From assembly GCA_050486545.1 (NCBI GenBank), contig JBJHDM010000019.1:1-50730 (forward strand): DNA of 50,730 nt. Direction: 5' to 3'. A model generated the notes under the pieces. That model was not told where the DNA came from and made no database searches. It was given only the letters and a program-made list of their open reading frames with translations. The translations under genes and the position numbers were made by a program. This DNA comes from DAOMNN01 sp050486545 (GTDB lineage: Bacteria; Pseudomonadota; Gammaproteobacteria; Burkholderiales; Rhodocyclaceae). Positions 16,564-25,120 of this stretch are shown here, one piece after another (within the stretch, counting starts at the first letter, position 1; each line of letters starts with the position of its first letter).

Positions 16564-17748
16564 ATGAAAGTCAAAAAGCTCACCGACCTGGACGTGCGCG
16601 GCAAGAAGGTCTTCATCCGGGCCGACCTCAACGTTCCGCAGGACGAAGCCGGGAACATCGTCGAGGACACCCGCATCCGCGCCTCGATTCCGTCGATCCA
16701 GTACTGCCTCGAACAGGGTGCCGCGGTCATGGTCACCTCCCACCTCGGACGGCCGACCGAAGGCGAGGTTCGTGCCGAGGACACGCTGATGCCGGTCGCC
16801 GTACGTCTCGGCCAACTGGTCGGCAAGCCCGTGCGCCTGATCACCGACTGGGTCGAAGGCGGTTTCGACATTGCGCCGGGAGAAGTGGTGTTGCTCGAGA
16901 ACTGCCGCTGCAACCCGGGCGAGAAGAAGGACAGCGAGGAGCTGTCGAGAAAAATGGCCGCACTGTGCGACATCTACGTCAATGACGCCTTCGGAACCGC
17001 GCACCGGGCAGAGGCCACGACGCACGGCATGGCCCGCTTCGCACCGGTCGCCTGCGCCGGCATCCTGATGGGGGCGGAGATCGACGCGCTGTCCCGCGCC
17101 ACCGAGAACCCCGCCCGCCCGCTCGTCGCGATCGTCGGCGGCGCCAAGGTGTCGACCAAGCTCACGATCCTGAAGACGCTCGCCGAGAAGGTCGATCAGC
17201 TCATCGTGGGCGGCGGCATCGCGAATACATTCCTGCTCGCCTCGGGCAAGCGCATCGGCGAATCCCTCGCGGAGCCCGAGTTGGTCAAGGAGGCCCAGGC
17301 CATCATCGACATGATGAGGGCCCGGGGCGCCGAAGTGCCGCTCCCGGTCGACGTCGTCGTCGCCGACGAGGTTTCCGCGCTGGCGCGCGCGAACCGCATC
17401 CCGATCGACGATGTGGGCGCGCACGACCGCATCCTCGACGTCGGCCCCAAGTCGGCCGCCCGTCTGGCCGAGATCATCGCCCATGCGGGCACCATCGTAT
17501 GGAACGGTCCGGTCGGCGTATTCGAGCACAACCAGTTCGCCGGCGGCACGAAGATGATGGCCTCGGCCATCGCCCATTCGGAGGCCTTTACGATCGCGGG
17601 GGGTGGCGACACGCTGGCAGCCATCGCCAAGTTCGGCATCGCCCAGGACATCGGCTACATCTCGACCGGCGGCGGCGCCTTCCTCGAATTCCTCGAGGGC
17701 AAGACACTCCCGGCGATCGCTGCCCTCGAAGCGCGATTCGAGGCCTGA
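16564..17748 (+). CDS. pgk: Phosphoglycerate kinase
   Basis: A 394-residue two-domain kinase interconverting 3-phosphoglycerate and 1,3-bisphosphoglycerate; in the CBB direction it uses ATP on the RuBisCO product. Visible motifs: FIRADLNVP near residue 20 and SHLGRPTEG (substrate-binding arginines), FGTAHRAEATTHG, VGGAKVSTKL in the nucleotide domain, WNGPVGVFE, and GGGDTLAAIAKFG near the end. Start is the ATG at 16564 with GGA eleven bases upstream; the in-frame extension upstream crosses the terminator hairpin and is unlikely to be coding. Length is normal. Confidence 0.97.
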   Translation: MKVKKLTDLDVRGKKVFIRADLNVPQDEAGNIVEDTRIRASIPSIQYCLEQGAAVMVTSHLGRPTEGEVRAEDTLMPVAVRLGQLVGKPVRLITDWVEGGFDIAPGEVVLLENCRCNPGEKKDSEELSRKMAALCDIYVNDAFGTAHRAEATTHGMARFAPVACAGILMGAEIDALSRATENPARPLVAIVGGAKVSTKLTILKTLAEKVDQLIVGGGIANTFLLASGKRIGESLAEPELVKEAQAIIDMMRARGAEVPLPVDVVVADEVSALARANRIPIDDVGAHDRILDVGPKSAARLAEIIAHAGTIVWNGPVGVFEHNQFAGGTKMMASAIAHSEAFTIAGGGDTLAAIAKFGIAQDIGYISTGGGAFLEFLEGKTLPAIAALEARFEA

Positions 17749-17755
17749 GCAGCCG

Positions 17756-18148
17756 CTATCGACCCGGGATCGGTTCGAGCCGGTCGGCCAAACGCCGACC
17801 GATGGCGTAGCGGCGCTCCCCACCCGCATACATCCGCAACGGGTAGGGGCCGCGCCTCTCGTAGTGGCGACGGTCGTCGAAATGGATGTACTGGCACGAG
17901 CAGGTGCTCGCCGTACACTCGGCGAACGGAAGCCTTGGCGCTTCGGTCGACAGAAAGCGCTTGCCCGCGTGGGCACGGGCGGCGTCACACCCCTTCCCGC
18001 GCACGCGGATCGCAACCGCGTGATACGGGTTCGGGCTCTGCTCCCCCTCCTCCTCGACCTTCCGGACCGACCATGCCTTCACGAGCATGACCAGCAACCA
18101 GATCACGAGCCCTGCCGCGACGACGACCCACATGACATCGAAATCCAT
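17756..18148 (-). CDS. Small single-pass membrane protein with cysteine cluster, unknown function
   Basis: A 130-residue protein with one N-terminal membrane helix (about residues 6-24, VMWVVVAAGLVIWLLVMLV), then a charged cytosolic or periplasmic domain. That domain has a cysteine earlier in KGCDAA and a cluster CTASTCSCQYIHFDDRR, i.e. C-x4-C-x-C-x-Y-x-H, which could bind a metal. I believe similar unnamed proteins occur in other proteobacteria, but I cannot name a family. It is convergent with pgk (7-base gap) and divergent from pyk, interrupting an otherwise plus-strand glycolytic run. Confidence 0.7.
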   Translation of the reverse strand: MDFDVMWVVVAAGLVIWLLVMLVKAWSVRKVEEEGEQSPNPYHAVAIRVRGKGCDAARAHAGKRFLSTEAPRLPFAECTASTCSCQYIHFDDRRHYERRGPYPLRMYAGGERRYAIGRRLADRLEPIPGR

Positions 18149-18327
18149 GGTGCGCTCCTGGTCGGCTCCTTTTCAAGGATAGTACACCGCCCCGGACTTC
18201 GCCCTGCTTGCCGGTGCGCGGCAAGCCGCGTGCGGACGCGTGCGTGGCGCCCCCACCCGAAACGCGGGCGACATCCGGACGCGTTACAATTCGAACTTAT
18301 CGTACCCGCACCCGCTCAGGACCCAGC

Positions 18328-19782
18328 ATGCCCCGCCACACCAAAATCGTCGCCACCCTCGGCCCCGCCTCCTCCGACCCGGCCACGCTGGAGCGCCTGA
18401 TGCACGCGGGGATCGACGTGGTCCGCATGAACTTCTCCCACGGCACGATCGACGATCATGTCACCCGGGCAACAGCCGTCCGCGAAGCCTCGGTCCGCGC
18501 CCGGCGGCCGATCGGCATCCTCGCCGACCTGCAGGGGCCCAAGATCCGGGTCGGGCGCTTCCGCGACGGGCGCGTCACGCTGCGTCCCGACGCCCCGTTC
18601 ATTCTCGATTCCGCCTGCGAAATCGGTGACGAACACTGCGTCGGCCTCGACTACAAGGACCTTCCGAAGGATGTGCGCGCAGGTGACGTGCTCATGCTCG
18701 ACGACGGCCGGATCAAGCTCGACGTCGAACAGGTCCGCGGCACCCAGATCCACACGCGGGTCCGGGTCGGCGGCGAGCTGTCCAACAACAAGGGCATCAA
18801 CCGCCAGGGCGGCGGCCTCTCGGCGCCTGCGCTGACGGCCAAGGACATGGACGACATCCGCACCGCCGTGACGATGGGAGCGGATTTCCTCGCGGTCTCC
18901 TTTCCCAAGAGCGCGGCCGACATGTACATGGCGCGGCAACTGATGCGCGCGGCCGGCGGCAAGGCCTTGCTGATCGCGAAGATCGAGCGTACCGAGGCGG
19001 TCGCCAATCTGGACGAGATTCTCGATGCCTCCGACGGCATCATGGTCGCGCGCGGCGATCTCGCCGTCGAAGTCGGCGACGCCTCCGTGCCCGCGCTGCA
19101 GAAACGCATGATCCGCGCTGCCCGAGAACGCAACAAGCTCACGATCACCGCGACCCAGATGATGGAATCGATGATCCTAAGCCCCATTCCGACCCGTGCC
19201 GAGGTGTCAGACGTCGCCAACGCGGTACTCGACGGTACCGACGCGGTGATGCTGTCTGCCGAGACCGCATCGGGGAACTTCCCGGTCGAGGTCGTCGAGG
19301 CGATGAGCCGTGTCTGTCTGGAAGCCGAGAAGTCCACCGAGGTCACGCTGGACCGCGACGTGCTGAACCGGGTCTTCACCCAGATCGACCAGTCCATCGC
19401 GATGGCGGCGATCTGGACGGCCTATCACCTCAAGGTCAAGGCCATTGCCTCGCTGACGCAGACCGGATCGACCGCATTGTGGATGAGCCGACTGAACGGA
19501 GGCGTGCCGATCTACGCACTGACCCCGGAAGTGACCGCCCACAACCAGATGACGCTCTATCGCGAGGTCTATCCGCTGCTGATGTCCCAGACCCACCAGG
19601 ATCGCGACCTGCTGCTATGGGAGGCCGAGCAGCTGCTGCTCGACCAGGGCGTGGTCGAGCGCGGAGACCTCATCGCACTGACCATCGGCGAACCCATCGG
19701 ATCGTCCGGCGGCACCAACACGCTCAAGATCGTGCGGGTCGGCGAGCACCCGGTGCCCACGCAGATCGCCACGGCGGTCTAG
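18328..19782 (+). CDS. pyk: Pyruvate kinase
   Basis: A 484-residue pyruvate kinase converting phosphoenolpyruvate and ADP to pyruvate and ATP. Motifs: TKIVATLGPAS at the start, VVRMNFSHGT, ILADLQGPKIRVG, the catalytic-lysine segment LLIAKIERTEAV, MVARGDLAVEVG for metal binding, and TATQMMESMI. The C-terminal regulatory domain is present. ATG at 18328 is preceded by AGGA. It belongs to set A between pgk and fba. Pyruvate kinase is not a CBB enzyme, so this run also serves lower glycolysis and draws fixed carbon toward pyruvate. Confidence 0.96.
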   Translation: MPRHTKIVATLGPASSDPATLERLMHAGIDVVRMNFSHGTIDDHVTRATAVREASVRARRPIGILADLQGPKIRVGRFRDGRVTLRPDAPFILDSACEIGDEHCVGLDYKDLPKDVRAGDVLMLDDGRIKLDVEQVRGTQIHTRVRVGGELSNNKGINRQGGGLSAPALTAKDMDDIRTAVTMGADFLAVSFPKSAADMYMARQLMRAAGGKALLIAKIERTEAVANLDEILDASDGIMVARGDLAVEVGDASVPALQKRMIRAARERNKLTITATQMMESMILSPIPTRAEVSDVANAVLDGTDAVMLSAETASGNFPVEVVEAMSRVCLEAEKSTEVTLDRDVLNRVFTQIDQSIAMAAIWTAYHLKVKAIASLTQTGSTALWMSRLNGGVPIYALTPEVTAHNQMTLYREVYPLLMSQTHQDRDLLLWEAEQLLLDQGVVERGDLIALTIGEPIGSSGGTNTLKIVRVGEHPVPTQIATAV

Positions 19783-19849
19783 GGGACAGGTAAAATAATG
19801 GGCTAGCCCTTTCTGCGTGCCACCGCAGCGCGCCCACTGGAGAAGCATC

Positions 19850-20914
19850 ATGCCCCTCGTTGCAATGCGACAGTTGCTCGACCATGCCGCCGAACACGGC
19901 TACGGTCTGCCCGCCTTCAACGTCAACAACCTCGAACAGGTCCAGGCCATCATGGAAGCCGCGGCCGAGACCGACAGCCCGGTGATCATGCAGGCCTCGG
20001 CCGGCGCCCGCAAGTACGCCGGCGAAGCCTTCCTGCGTCGTCTCATCGATGCGGCCATCGAGTCCTACCCGCAGATCCCCGTGGTCATGCACCAGGACCA
20101 CGGCCAGTCGCCCGCGGTCTGCATGGCCGCGATCCGCTCGGGCTTCACCAGCGTGATGATGGACGGCTCGCTGCGCGAAGACGGCAAGACGCCCTCGTCC
20201 TACGAGTACAACGTCGACGTCACCCGCGAGGTCGTCAAGTTCTCCCACGCGATCGGCGTGACCGTCGAAGCCGAACTGGGCTGCCTCGGTTCGCTCGAAA
20301 CCGGGCAGGCCGGCGAAGAGGACGGACACGGTGCCGAAGGTTCGCTCGACCACTCGATGCTGCTCACCGACCCGGACCAGGCGGCAGATTTCGTCGCGCA
20401 AACGGATTGCGATGCGCTCGCGATCGCGATCGGCACCAGTCATGGCGCCTACAAGTTCACCCGCAAGCCGACCGGCGACATCCTCGCGATCGACCGGGTC
20501 AAGGCCATCCATGCGCGCATCCCCAACACGCATCTGGTCATGCACGGCTCGAGTTCCGTGCCCCAGGAACTGCTCGAGGTCATCCGTCAGTACGGCGGCG
20601 ACATGAAGGAGACCTACGGCGTCCCGGTCGAGGAGATCCAGACCGCGATCCGCCACGGCGTGCGCAAGATCAACATCGACACCGACATCCGCCTTGCGAT
20701 GACCGGCGCCGTGCGCAAGTTCCTTGCCGAGAACCCGTCGAAGTTCGACCCGCGCGATTTCAGCAGGCCCGCCCGCGAGGCCGCGAAGCAGGTGTGCAAG
20801 GCCCGTTTCGAAGCCTTCGGCACTGCCGGCAACGCCAGCCGGATCCCCGCACTCAGCCTCGAGAAGTTTGCCGAACGCTACCGTTCAGGCGAACTCAAGC
20901 AACTCGTGCGCTAG
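19850..20914 (+). CDS. fba: Class II fructose-1,6-bisphosphate aldolase, copy A
   Basis: A 354-residue zinc-dependent aldolase condensing dihydroxyacetone phosphate with glyceraldehyde 3-phosphate (and probably erythrose 4-phosphate in the CBB cycle). Zinc and catalytic motifs: VVMHQDHG (catalytic Asp and first His), EAELGCLGSLETGQAGEED, AIGTSHGAYKF and VMHGSSSVPQE, then RKINIDTDIRLA for phosphate binding. GGAGAAG precedes the ATG. It is the last gene of set A, 67 bases after pyk, and is closed by a strong terminator. A same-length paralogue lies at 29311, aligning by eye with almost no gaps. Confidence 0.96.
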   Translation: MPLVAMRQLLDHAAEHGYGLPAFNVNNLEQVQAIMEAAAETDSPVIMQASAGARKYAGEAFLRRLIDAAIESYPQIPVVMHQDHGQSPAVCMAAIRSGFTSVMMDGSLREDGKTPSSYEYNVDVTREVVKFSHAIGVTVEAELGCLGSLETGQAGEEDGHGAEGSLDHSMLLTDPDQAADFVAQTDCDALAIAIGTSHGAYKFTRKPTGDILAIDRVKAIHARIPNTHLVMHGSSSVPQELLEVIRQYGGDMKETYGVPVEEIQTAIRHGVRKINIDTDIRLAMTGAVRKFLAENPSKFDPRDFSRPAREAAKQVCKARFEAFGTAGNASRIPALSLEKFAERYRSGELKQLVR

Positions 20915-20957
20915 CAGCCTGTCGGACTTGCGGTTGATGTGCTGCGCCAGCGGGAGA

Positions 20958-20982
20958 AGCGGTCGACAACGGCCGCTTTTTT
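20958..20982 (+). terminator. Intrinsic terminator after fba copy A
   Basis: AGCGGTCG (20958-20965) pairs with CGGCCGCT (20970-20977), including one G-T pair, around an ACAA loop and runs into TTTTTT (20977-20982). It ends set A and insulates it from the arsenic operon. Confidence 0.88.
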
Positions 20983-20990
20983 ACTCTAAA

Positions 20991-21014
20991 ATAGTTCAAC
21001 GCTTGTTGAACTAT
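20991..21014. promoter_or_regulatory. Probable ArsR operator upstream of arsR
   Basis: A perfect inverted repeat: ATAGTTCAA (20991-20999) and TTGAACTAT (21006-21014) with a 6-base spacer, ending 6 bases before the arsR start codon. ArsR-family dimers bind such palindromes over their own promoters and release them when As(III) is bound. The site assignment is inference from symmetry and position. Confidence 0.8.
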
Positions 21015-21020
21015 TGACTC

Positions 21021-21398
21021 ATGCAGAGAGAAGCAGCCCTTCAAGTATTCGAAGCCCTGTCGTCCGGCGTGCGCCTGGACGTGTTCCGGTATCTCGTGCG
21101 TGCCGGACGCGAAGGTCGCGTCGCCGGCGAGATCGCCGAGGCGCTCGACATCCCGTCCACCAATCTGTCCTTCCACCTCAAGGGTCTGACTCATTGCGGG
21201 TTGCTGTCGGGCGAGCAGGAGGGTCGCTACCAGCGCTACCGGGCGAACATCCCGCTGATGCTCGACACGATCGCCTTTCTCACCGAGAACTGCTGCGCCG
21301 ACAACCCCGACGAGTGCGCTGCCCTACGCCGCAACACCCCCGGTGCCGGCGCCTTTCTGCCGCCACTCGCCCCCGACCGGAAGTGCAGCGCTTCATGA
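21021..21398 (+). CDS. arsR: ArsR family As(III)-responsive repressor
   Basis: A 125-residue winged-helix repressor: helix-turn-helix about residues 35-60 (GEIAEALDIPSTNLSFHLKG), wing (GLLSGEQEGRYQRYRA), and a C-terminal helix with Cys91, Cys92 and Cys99 (ENCCADNPDEC). The classical CxC motif in the DNA-binding helix is absent. Instead the C-terminal Cys-Cys...Cys arrangement resembles the Acidithiobacillus-type ArsR, whose arsenite site is at the C-terminus. It should repress the arsRCDA operon through the palindrome just upstream. No strong ribosome binding site is visible. Its stop overlaps the arsC start (ATGA). Confidence 0.93.
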   Translation: MQREAALQVFEALSSGVRLDVFRYLVRAGREGRVAGEIAEALDIPSTNLSFHLKGLTHCGLLSGEQEGRYQRYRANIPLMLDTIAFLTENCCADNPDECAALRRNTPGAGAFLPPLAPDRKCSAS

Positions 21399-21883
21399 AC
21401 GTCCTTTTCCTGTGCACCGGCAACTCGTGCCGATCGATCCTCGCCGAAGCCACCTTCAACGCCCTCGCCCCCGAAGGCCAGCGCGCGATGAGCGCCGGCA
21501 GTCGGCCCGCCGGGTACGTCCATCCACGCTCGCTGGCCCTGCTCGCACGCGAAGGCATCTCCGCCGAAGGCTGCCGCAGCAAGTCCTGGGATGATCTCCC
21601 GGCGACACCGGACGTCGTGATTACCGTGTGCTCGAGCGCAGCCGGCGAAACCTGCCCTGTCTATCTCGCGCCCGTGCCACGCGCCCATTGGGGCGTGGAC
21701 GACCCGGCCCACGCCACCGGCACCGACGCCGAGATCGACGCCGCGTTCGAACGCGCCTACCGCATCCTGCGCACCCGAATCGAAGCTTTCCTTAGCCTGC
21801 CCCGCGACCTCGCGCAAACCGATCCCGCCGCATTCCGGACCGAACTGGCCCGGATCGGCACCCTCATCCCTGAATTTTCATGA
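21395..21883 (+). CDS. arsC: Arsenate reductase, low-molecular-weight phosphatase fold
   Basis: A 162-residue ArsC of the LMW-phosphatase class. It starts MNVLFLCTGNSCRS: the CX5R loop has Cys7 and Arg13. Two further cysteines, Cys79 and Cys87 in TVCSSAAGETCP, match the resolving pair of thioredoxin-type ArsC, so electrons probably come from thioredoxin. It reduces arsenate to arsenite. The ATG at 21395 overlaps the arsR stop by four bases, coupling their translation. Arsenite made here needs export, yet no pump gene lies in the operon. Confidence 0.92.
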   Translation: MNVLFLCTGNSCRSILAEATFNALAPEGQRAMSAGSRPAGYVHPRSLALLAREGISAEGCRSKSWDDLPATPDVVITVCSSAAGETCPVYLAPVPRAHWGVDDPAHATGTDAEIDAAFERAYRILRTRIEAFLSLPRDLAQTDPAAFRTELARIGTLIPEFS

Positions 21884-21897
21884 CAAGGAGTCTCGCC

Positions 21898-22248
21898 ATG
21901 CCGTCCATCCAGATCTTCGACCCCGCCCTGTGCTGCCCCACCGGTGTGTGCGGCACCGACGTCGACCAGACGCTCGTCACCGCTGCCGCCGACCTCGACT
22001 GGGCCCGCGAGCAGGGCGCAGACATCACGCGCTTCAACCTCGCCCAGCAGCCGCAGGCCTTCGCCGACAACGCGGTGGTGAAGGGGGTCCTCGATCGCTC
22101 CGGGCAGGATGCGCTCCCGGTGGTCCTGCTCGACGGCGAGCTTGCGCTGGCCGGCCGCTATCCCAGCCGCGACGAGCTGACGCGTTGGGCCGGTCTGGCC
22201 GCCACGCTCAAGCCGGTGCAGAGCGAGTGCTGCGGCGGCTGCTGTTGA
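21898..22248 (+). CDS. arsD: ArsD, arsenite metallochaperone
   Basis: A 116-residue cytosolic protein. The arsenite-binding triad Cys12-Cys13-Cys18 is in PALCCPTGVCGTDVD, and the C-terminus has two vicinal cysteine pairs (Cys111-112 and Cys115-116, ECCGGCC), as in enterobacterial ArsD. ArsD passes As(III) to the ArsA ATPase and weakly represses the operon. A good AAGGAG lies seven bases before the ATG at 21898. Gaps are 14 bases to arsC and 16 to arsA, so it is in the operon. Confidence 0.94.
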   Translation: MPSIQIFDPALCCPTGVCGTDVDQTLVTAAADLDWAREQGADITRFNLAQQPQAFADNAVVKGVLDRSGQDALPVVLLDGELALAGRYPSRDELTRWAGLAATLKPVQSECCGGCC

Positions 22249-22264
22249 TCCACCAGGGCGTCCG

Positions 22265-24037
22265 ATGAGATTCCTCGAACGCCCGCCGCGCTACCTTTTC
22301 TTCACCGGCAAGGGCGGCGTGGGGAAGACGTCGCTCGCCTGTGCGAGCGCGATCCGCCTGGCCGATTCCGGACGCACGGTGCTGCTCGTCAGCACCGATC
22401 CGGCCTCCAACGTCGGCCAGGTCTTCGGCGAGGACATCGGTCACCGCGTCACCCCGATTTCCGCGGTCGCGAACCTGTTCGCGCTGGAAATCGACCCGCA
22501 GGCCGCGGCGTCGGCCTACCGCGACCGGATCGTCGGACCGGTCCGCGGCGTGCTGCCCGAAGCGGTCGTGCGCAGCATCGAGGAGCAGCTTTCCGGCGCC
22601 TGCACGACCGAGATCGCGGCATTCGACGAATTCACCGGCCTGCTCACCGACGCGACCTTGACGGCGGGTTTCGAGCACATCGTGTTCGACACCGCTCCGA
22701 CCGGTCATACCATCCGCCTGCTGCAACTGCCCGGCGCCTGGAGCGGCTTCCTGGATTCGAACCCGAACGGAGCCTCCTGCCTCGGTCCACTGGCCGGGCT
22801 GGAGAAGCAGCGCGAGCAGTACCGAGCCGCGGTCGACGCGCTGGCCGACCCTTCGCGCACCCGCCTTGTGCTCGTAGCCCGCGCCCAGGCGTCGACGCTG
22901 GCCGAAGTCGCCCGCACGCACGCCGAACTCGCCGGCATCGGCCTCGACCGCCAGCACCTCGTGATCAACGGCGTGCTGCCCGACGCCGAAGCGGGCGACG
23001 ACGCGCTGGCCAACGCGGTGCTACGCCGCGAGCGCGCCGCGCTGGCCGCCCTGCCCAAACCGCTGGCAGCGCTGCCGGTCGACCGCGTACCTCTGCTTCC
23101 CTTCAACCTGGTAGGTCTCGACGCCTTGCGCTCCGTGCTCGACCCGAATGCGCAGCGTGTCGCCGTATCCGGAGCGGTCGATGCTCCCCCGGTCCACCCG
23201 GAACTACCCACCCTGTCCACCCTGGTCGACGCGATCGCACCCGACGGCCACGGCCTGGTCATGCTCATGGGCAAAGGCGGGGTCGGCAAGACCACGCTGG
23301 CCGCCGCGATCGCGGTCGAGCTCGCCCGCCGTGGCCACGACGTCCATCTCACCACCTCGGACCCGGCCGCGCATCTTTCCGACACACTCGTCGGCACGCT
23401 CGACCGGCTCACCGTCAGCCGCATCGATCCCGCGGTCGAAACCGCGCGCTACCGCGAACACGTGCTCGAGACCAAGGGCAAGGATCTGGATGCACCGGGG
23501 CGCGCGCTGCTCGAAGAGGACCTGCGCTCGCCCTGCACCGAAGAGATCGCGATCTTCCAGGCGTTCTCGCGCATCGTGCGCGAGGCCGGGCACAAGTTCG
23601 TGGTCATGGACACCGCCCCCACCGGCCACACCCTGTTGCTGCTCGATGCGACGGGCGCCTATCACCGCGAGATCGCGCGCCACATGGACAAGAGCGGCGT
23701 CGCCCACTACACCACGCCGATGATGCAGCTGCAGGATCCCGCCCGAACCAAGGTGCTCATCGTCACCCTGGCGGAGACGACCCCCGTGCTCGAGGCCGCG
23801 CGGCTGCAGCAGGACCTGAGGCGTGCCGGAATCGAGCCCTGGGCATGGGTCGTCAACAACAGCCTGGCGATGACCGCTACCGGCTCATCCCTGCTCGCCG
23901 CCCGCGCGCGGCACGAATGGCCGCAGATCGCAGCCGTGCGCGAGCACCACGCCCGGCGCATCGCGATCGTCCCCATGCAGGCCGAAGAGCCCGTTGGCAT
24001 CGACCCTCTTCAGGCACTGGCTGCAGGCACCCGTTAG
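22265..24037 (+). CDS. arsA: ArsA, arsenite-stimulated ATPase (two-domain)
   Basis: A 590-residue protein with two nucleotide-binding halves. P-loops GKGGVGKT are at residues 15-22 and 336-343; signal-transduction motifs DTAPTGHT appear in both halves (about 142 and 447). The three metalloid-binding cysteines are present at 113, 172 and 424, nearly the same numbers as in the plasmid R773 enzyme. ArsA energises the ArsB permease, or works with Acr3, to expel arsenite. It ends the operon, with only a convergent LysR gene after it, so its membrane partner must be elsewhere. Both halves look catalytically intact. Confidence 0.95.
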   Translation: MRFLERPPRYLFFTGKGGVGKTSLACASAIRLADSGRTVLLVSTDPASNVGQVFGEDIGHRVTPISAVANLFALEIDPQAAASAYRDRIVGPVRGVLPEAVVRSIEEQLSGACTTEIAAFDEFTGLLTDATLTAGFEHIVFDTAPTGHTIRLLQLPGAWSGFLDSNPNGASCLGPLAGLEKQREQYRAAVDALADPSRTRLVLVARAQASTLAEVARTHAELAGIGLDRQHLVINGVLPDAEAGDDALANAVLRRERAALAALPKPLAALPVDRVPLLPFNLVGLDALRSVLDPNAQRVAVSGAVDAPPVHPELPTLSTLVDAIAPDGHGLVMLMGKGGVGKTTLAAAIAVELARRGHDVHLTTSDPAAHLSDTLVGTLDRLTVSRIDPAVETARYREHVLETKGKDLDAPGRALLEEDLRSPCTEEIAIFQAFSRIVREAGHKFVVMDTAPTGHTLLLLDATGAYHREIARHMDKSGVAHYTTPMMQLQDPARTKVLIVTLAETTPVLEAARLQQDLRRAGIEPWAWVVNNSLAMTATGSSLLAARARHEWPQIAAVREHHARRIAIVPMQAEEPVGIDPLQALAAGTR

Positions 24038-24148
24038 CGCAGCATCGAGCCGACGTGGCTGCGCTGCATGCCCGTGCGCCTTGGCTGGCCCCCGCAACCC
24101 CCAGCACCGGCGTTTTCTCCTTCCGGTGGACAGATGCTCGCCTGAGTC

Positions 24149-25120
24149 TCACGCGTCCGGGACCGATGCCCCTGGACCCGTTTGCGTGCCAGCCGTGCCC
24201 CTTCCGGATGACTCACGCATCATCTTGCGCCCTTCCCGCTGCAGGAAATCCTGCAAAGCGCTGAGTGCCAGCGAGGGCTGGCGGTCGGCATAGACCAGTA
24301 CGTTCCACTCGCGCTCGACCGGGGTGCCGCGCACATCGAGTCGCACTAGACGTCCGGCCTCGGCCTCCATGACGAAACTGTGGTGGGAGAGGAAGGCCAC
24401 CCCCATCCCGGCCATGACCCCTTGCTTGAGCGTTTCGTTGCTGCCCAGCTCGTCCGCGCGCAGCAGTTTGACGCCGTGCGCGCGCAGGAATCGCTCCATG
24501 TTGCCGCGCGTGCCCGAGCCCTGCTCGCGAAGCAGTAGCCGTTCACCTGCCAGCGCACGCGGCGGGATCCGGCTTCGCCCGGCCAGCGGATGATCCGGGG
24601 CAGCGACGAAGGACATGCGATCCAGGGCGAACGGGATACGCTTGAGATTCAGGCCGGCCGGAGGCTCTCCCATGATCGCCAGATCGACGCGGCGCTCGCG
24701 GAGCAGTTCCGCCATTCCGGCCCGGTTGTGCACCGACAGGCGAAAGCGGATCTCGGGGTAGGCATTGCCGAACGCTGCAAGGAGACGCGGAACGAAATAC
24801 TCGGAGGTGGTGATCGCCGCGACCTCCACGGTCCCCGAGGCCACCCCCTTGTTGGCCTTCAGCTCGACTTCGGCCAGATCGAGCGCATACAGGATCTCGC
24901 GGGCACGGCGCACGAGGATGTCGCCGGCGGGGGTCAGCCGGAAGCCGCGGCGGCCGTCGAGCAGCACTTCGCCGACCAGGGATTCGAGTTCATGGACCTG
25001 CATCGAGATGGCCGGCTGCGTCACGTGCAGGAGGCGAGCGGCGAGCGTAAAGCTTCCGGTATCGGCGACCGCGATGAGCGAGCGCAACTGCTTGAGCGTG
25101 ATGCGGTTTCCGAGCTTCAT
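24149..25120 (-). CDS. cbbR: LysR family regulator, CbbR-like
   Basis: A 323-residue LysR-type activator. The N-terminal helix-turn-helix is ITLKQLRSLIAVADTGSFTLAARLLHVTQPAIS; the periplasmic-binding-protein-like effector domain runs from about 90 to 300. It is divergent from the fbp-prk-tkt-fba cluster, the classic arrangement for CbbR, which senses cycle metabolites or NADPH and activates cbb transcription. CbbR is therefore a strong inference from context plus fold. The last 25 residues (RESSGRGTAGTQTGPG and beyond) look like a disordered tail. It converges on arsA with a 111-base gap. Confidence 0.85.
   Translation of the reverse strand: MKLGNRITLKQLRSLIAVADTGSFTLAARLLHVTQPAISMQVHELESLVGEVLLDGRRGFRLTPAGDILVRRAREILYALDLAEVELKANKGVASGTVEVAAITTSEYFVPRLLAAFGNAYPEIRFRLSVHNRAGMAELLRERRVDLAIMGEPPAGLNLKRIPFALDRMSFVAAPDHPLAGRSRIPPRALAGERLLLREQGSGTRGNMERFLRAHGVKLLRADELGSNETLKQGVMAGMGVAFLSHHSFVMEAEAGRLVRLDVRGTPVEREWNVLVYADRQPSLALSALQDFLQREGRKMMRESSGRGTAGTQTGPGASVPDA

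Noticed and set aside
24105..24128. CACCGG/CCGGTG hairpin between arsA and cbbR as a terminator
   Set aside because: Six-bp stem with a 12-base loop and no T-run; too weak to call.
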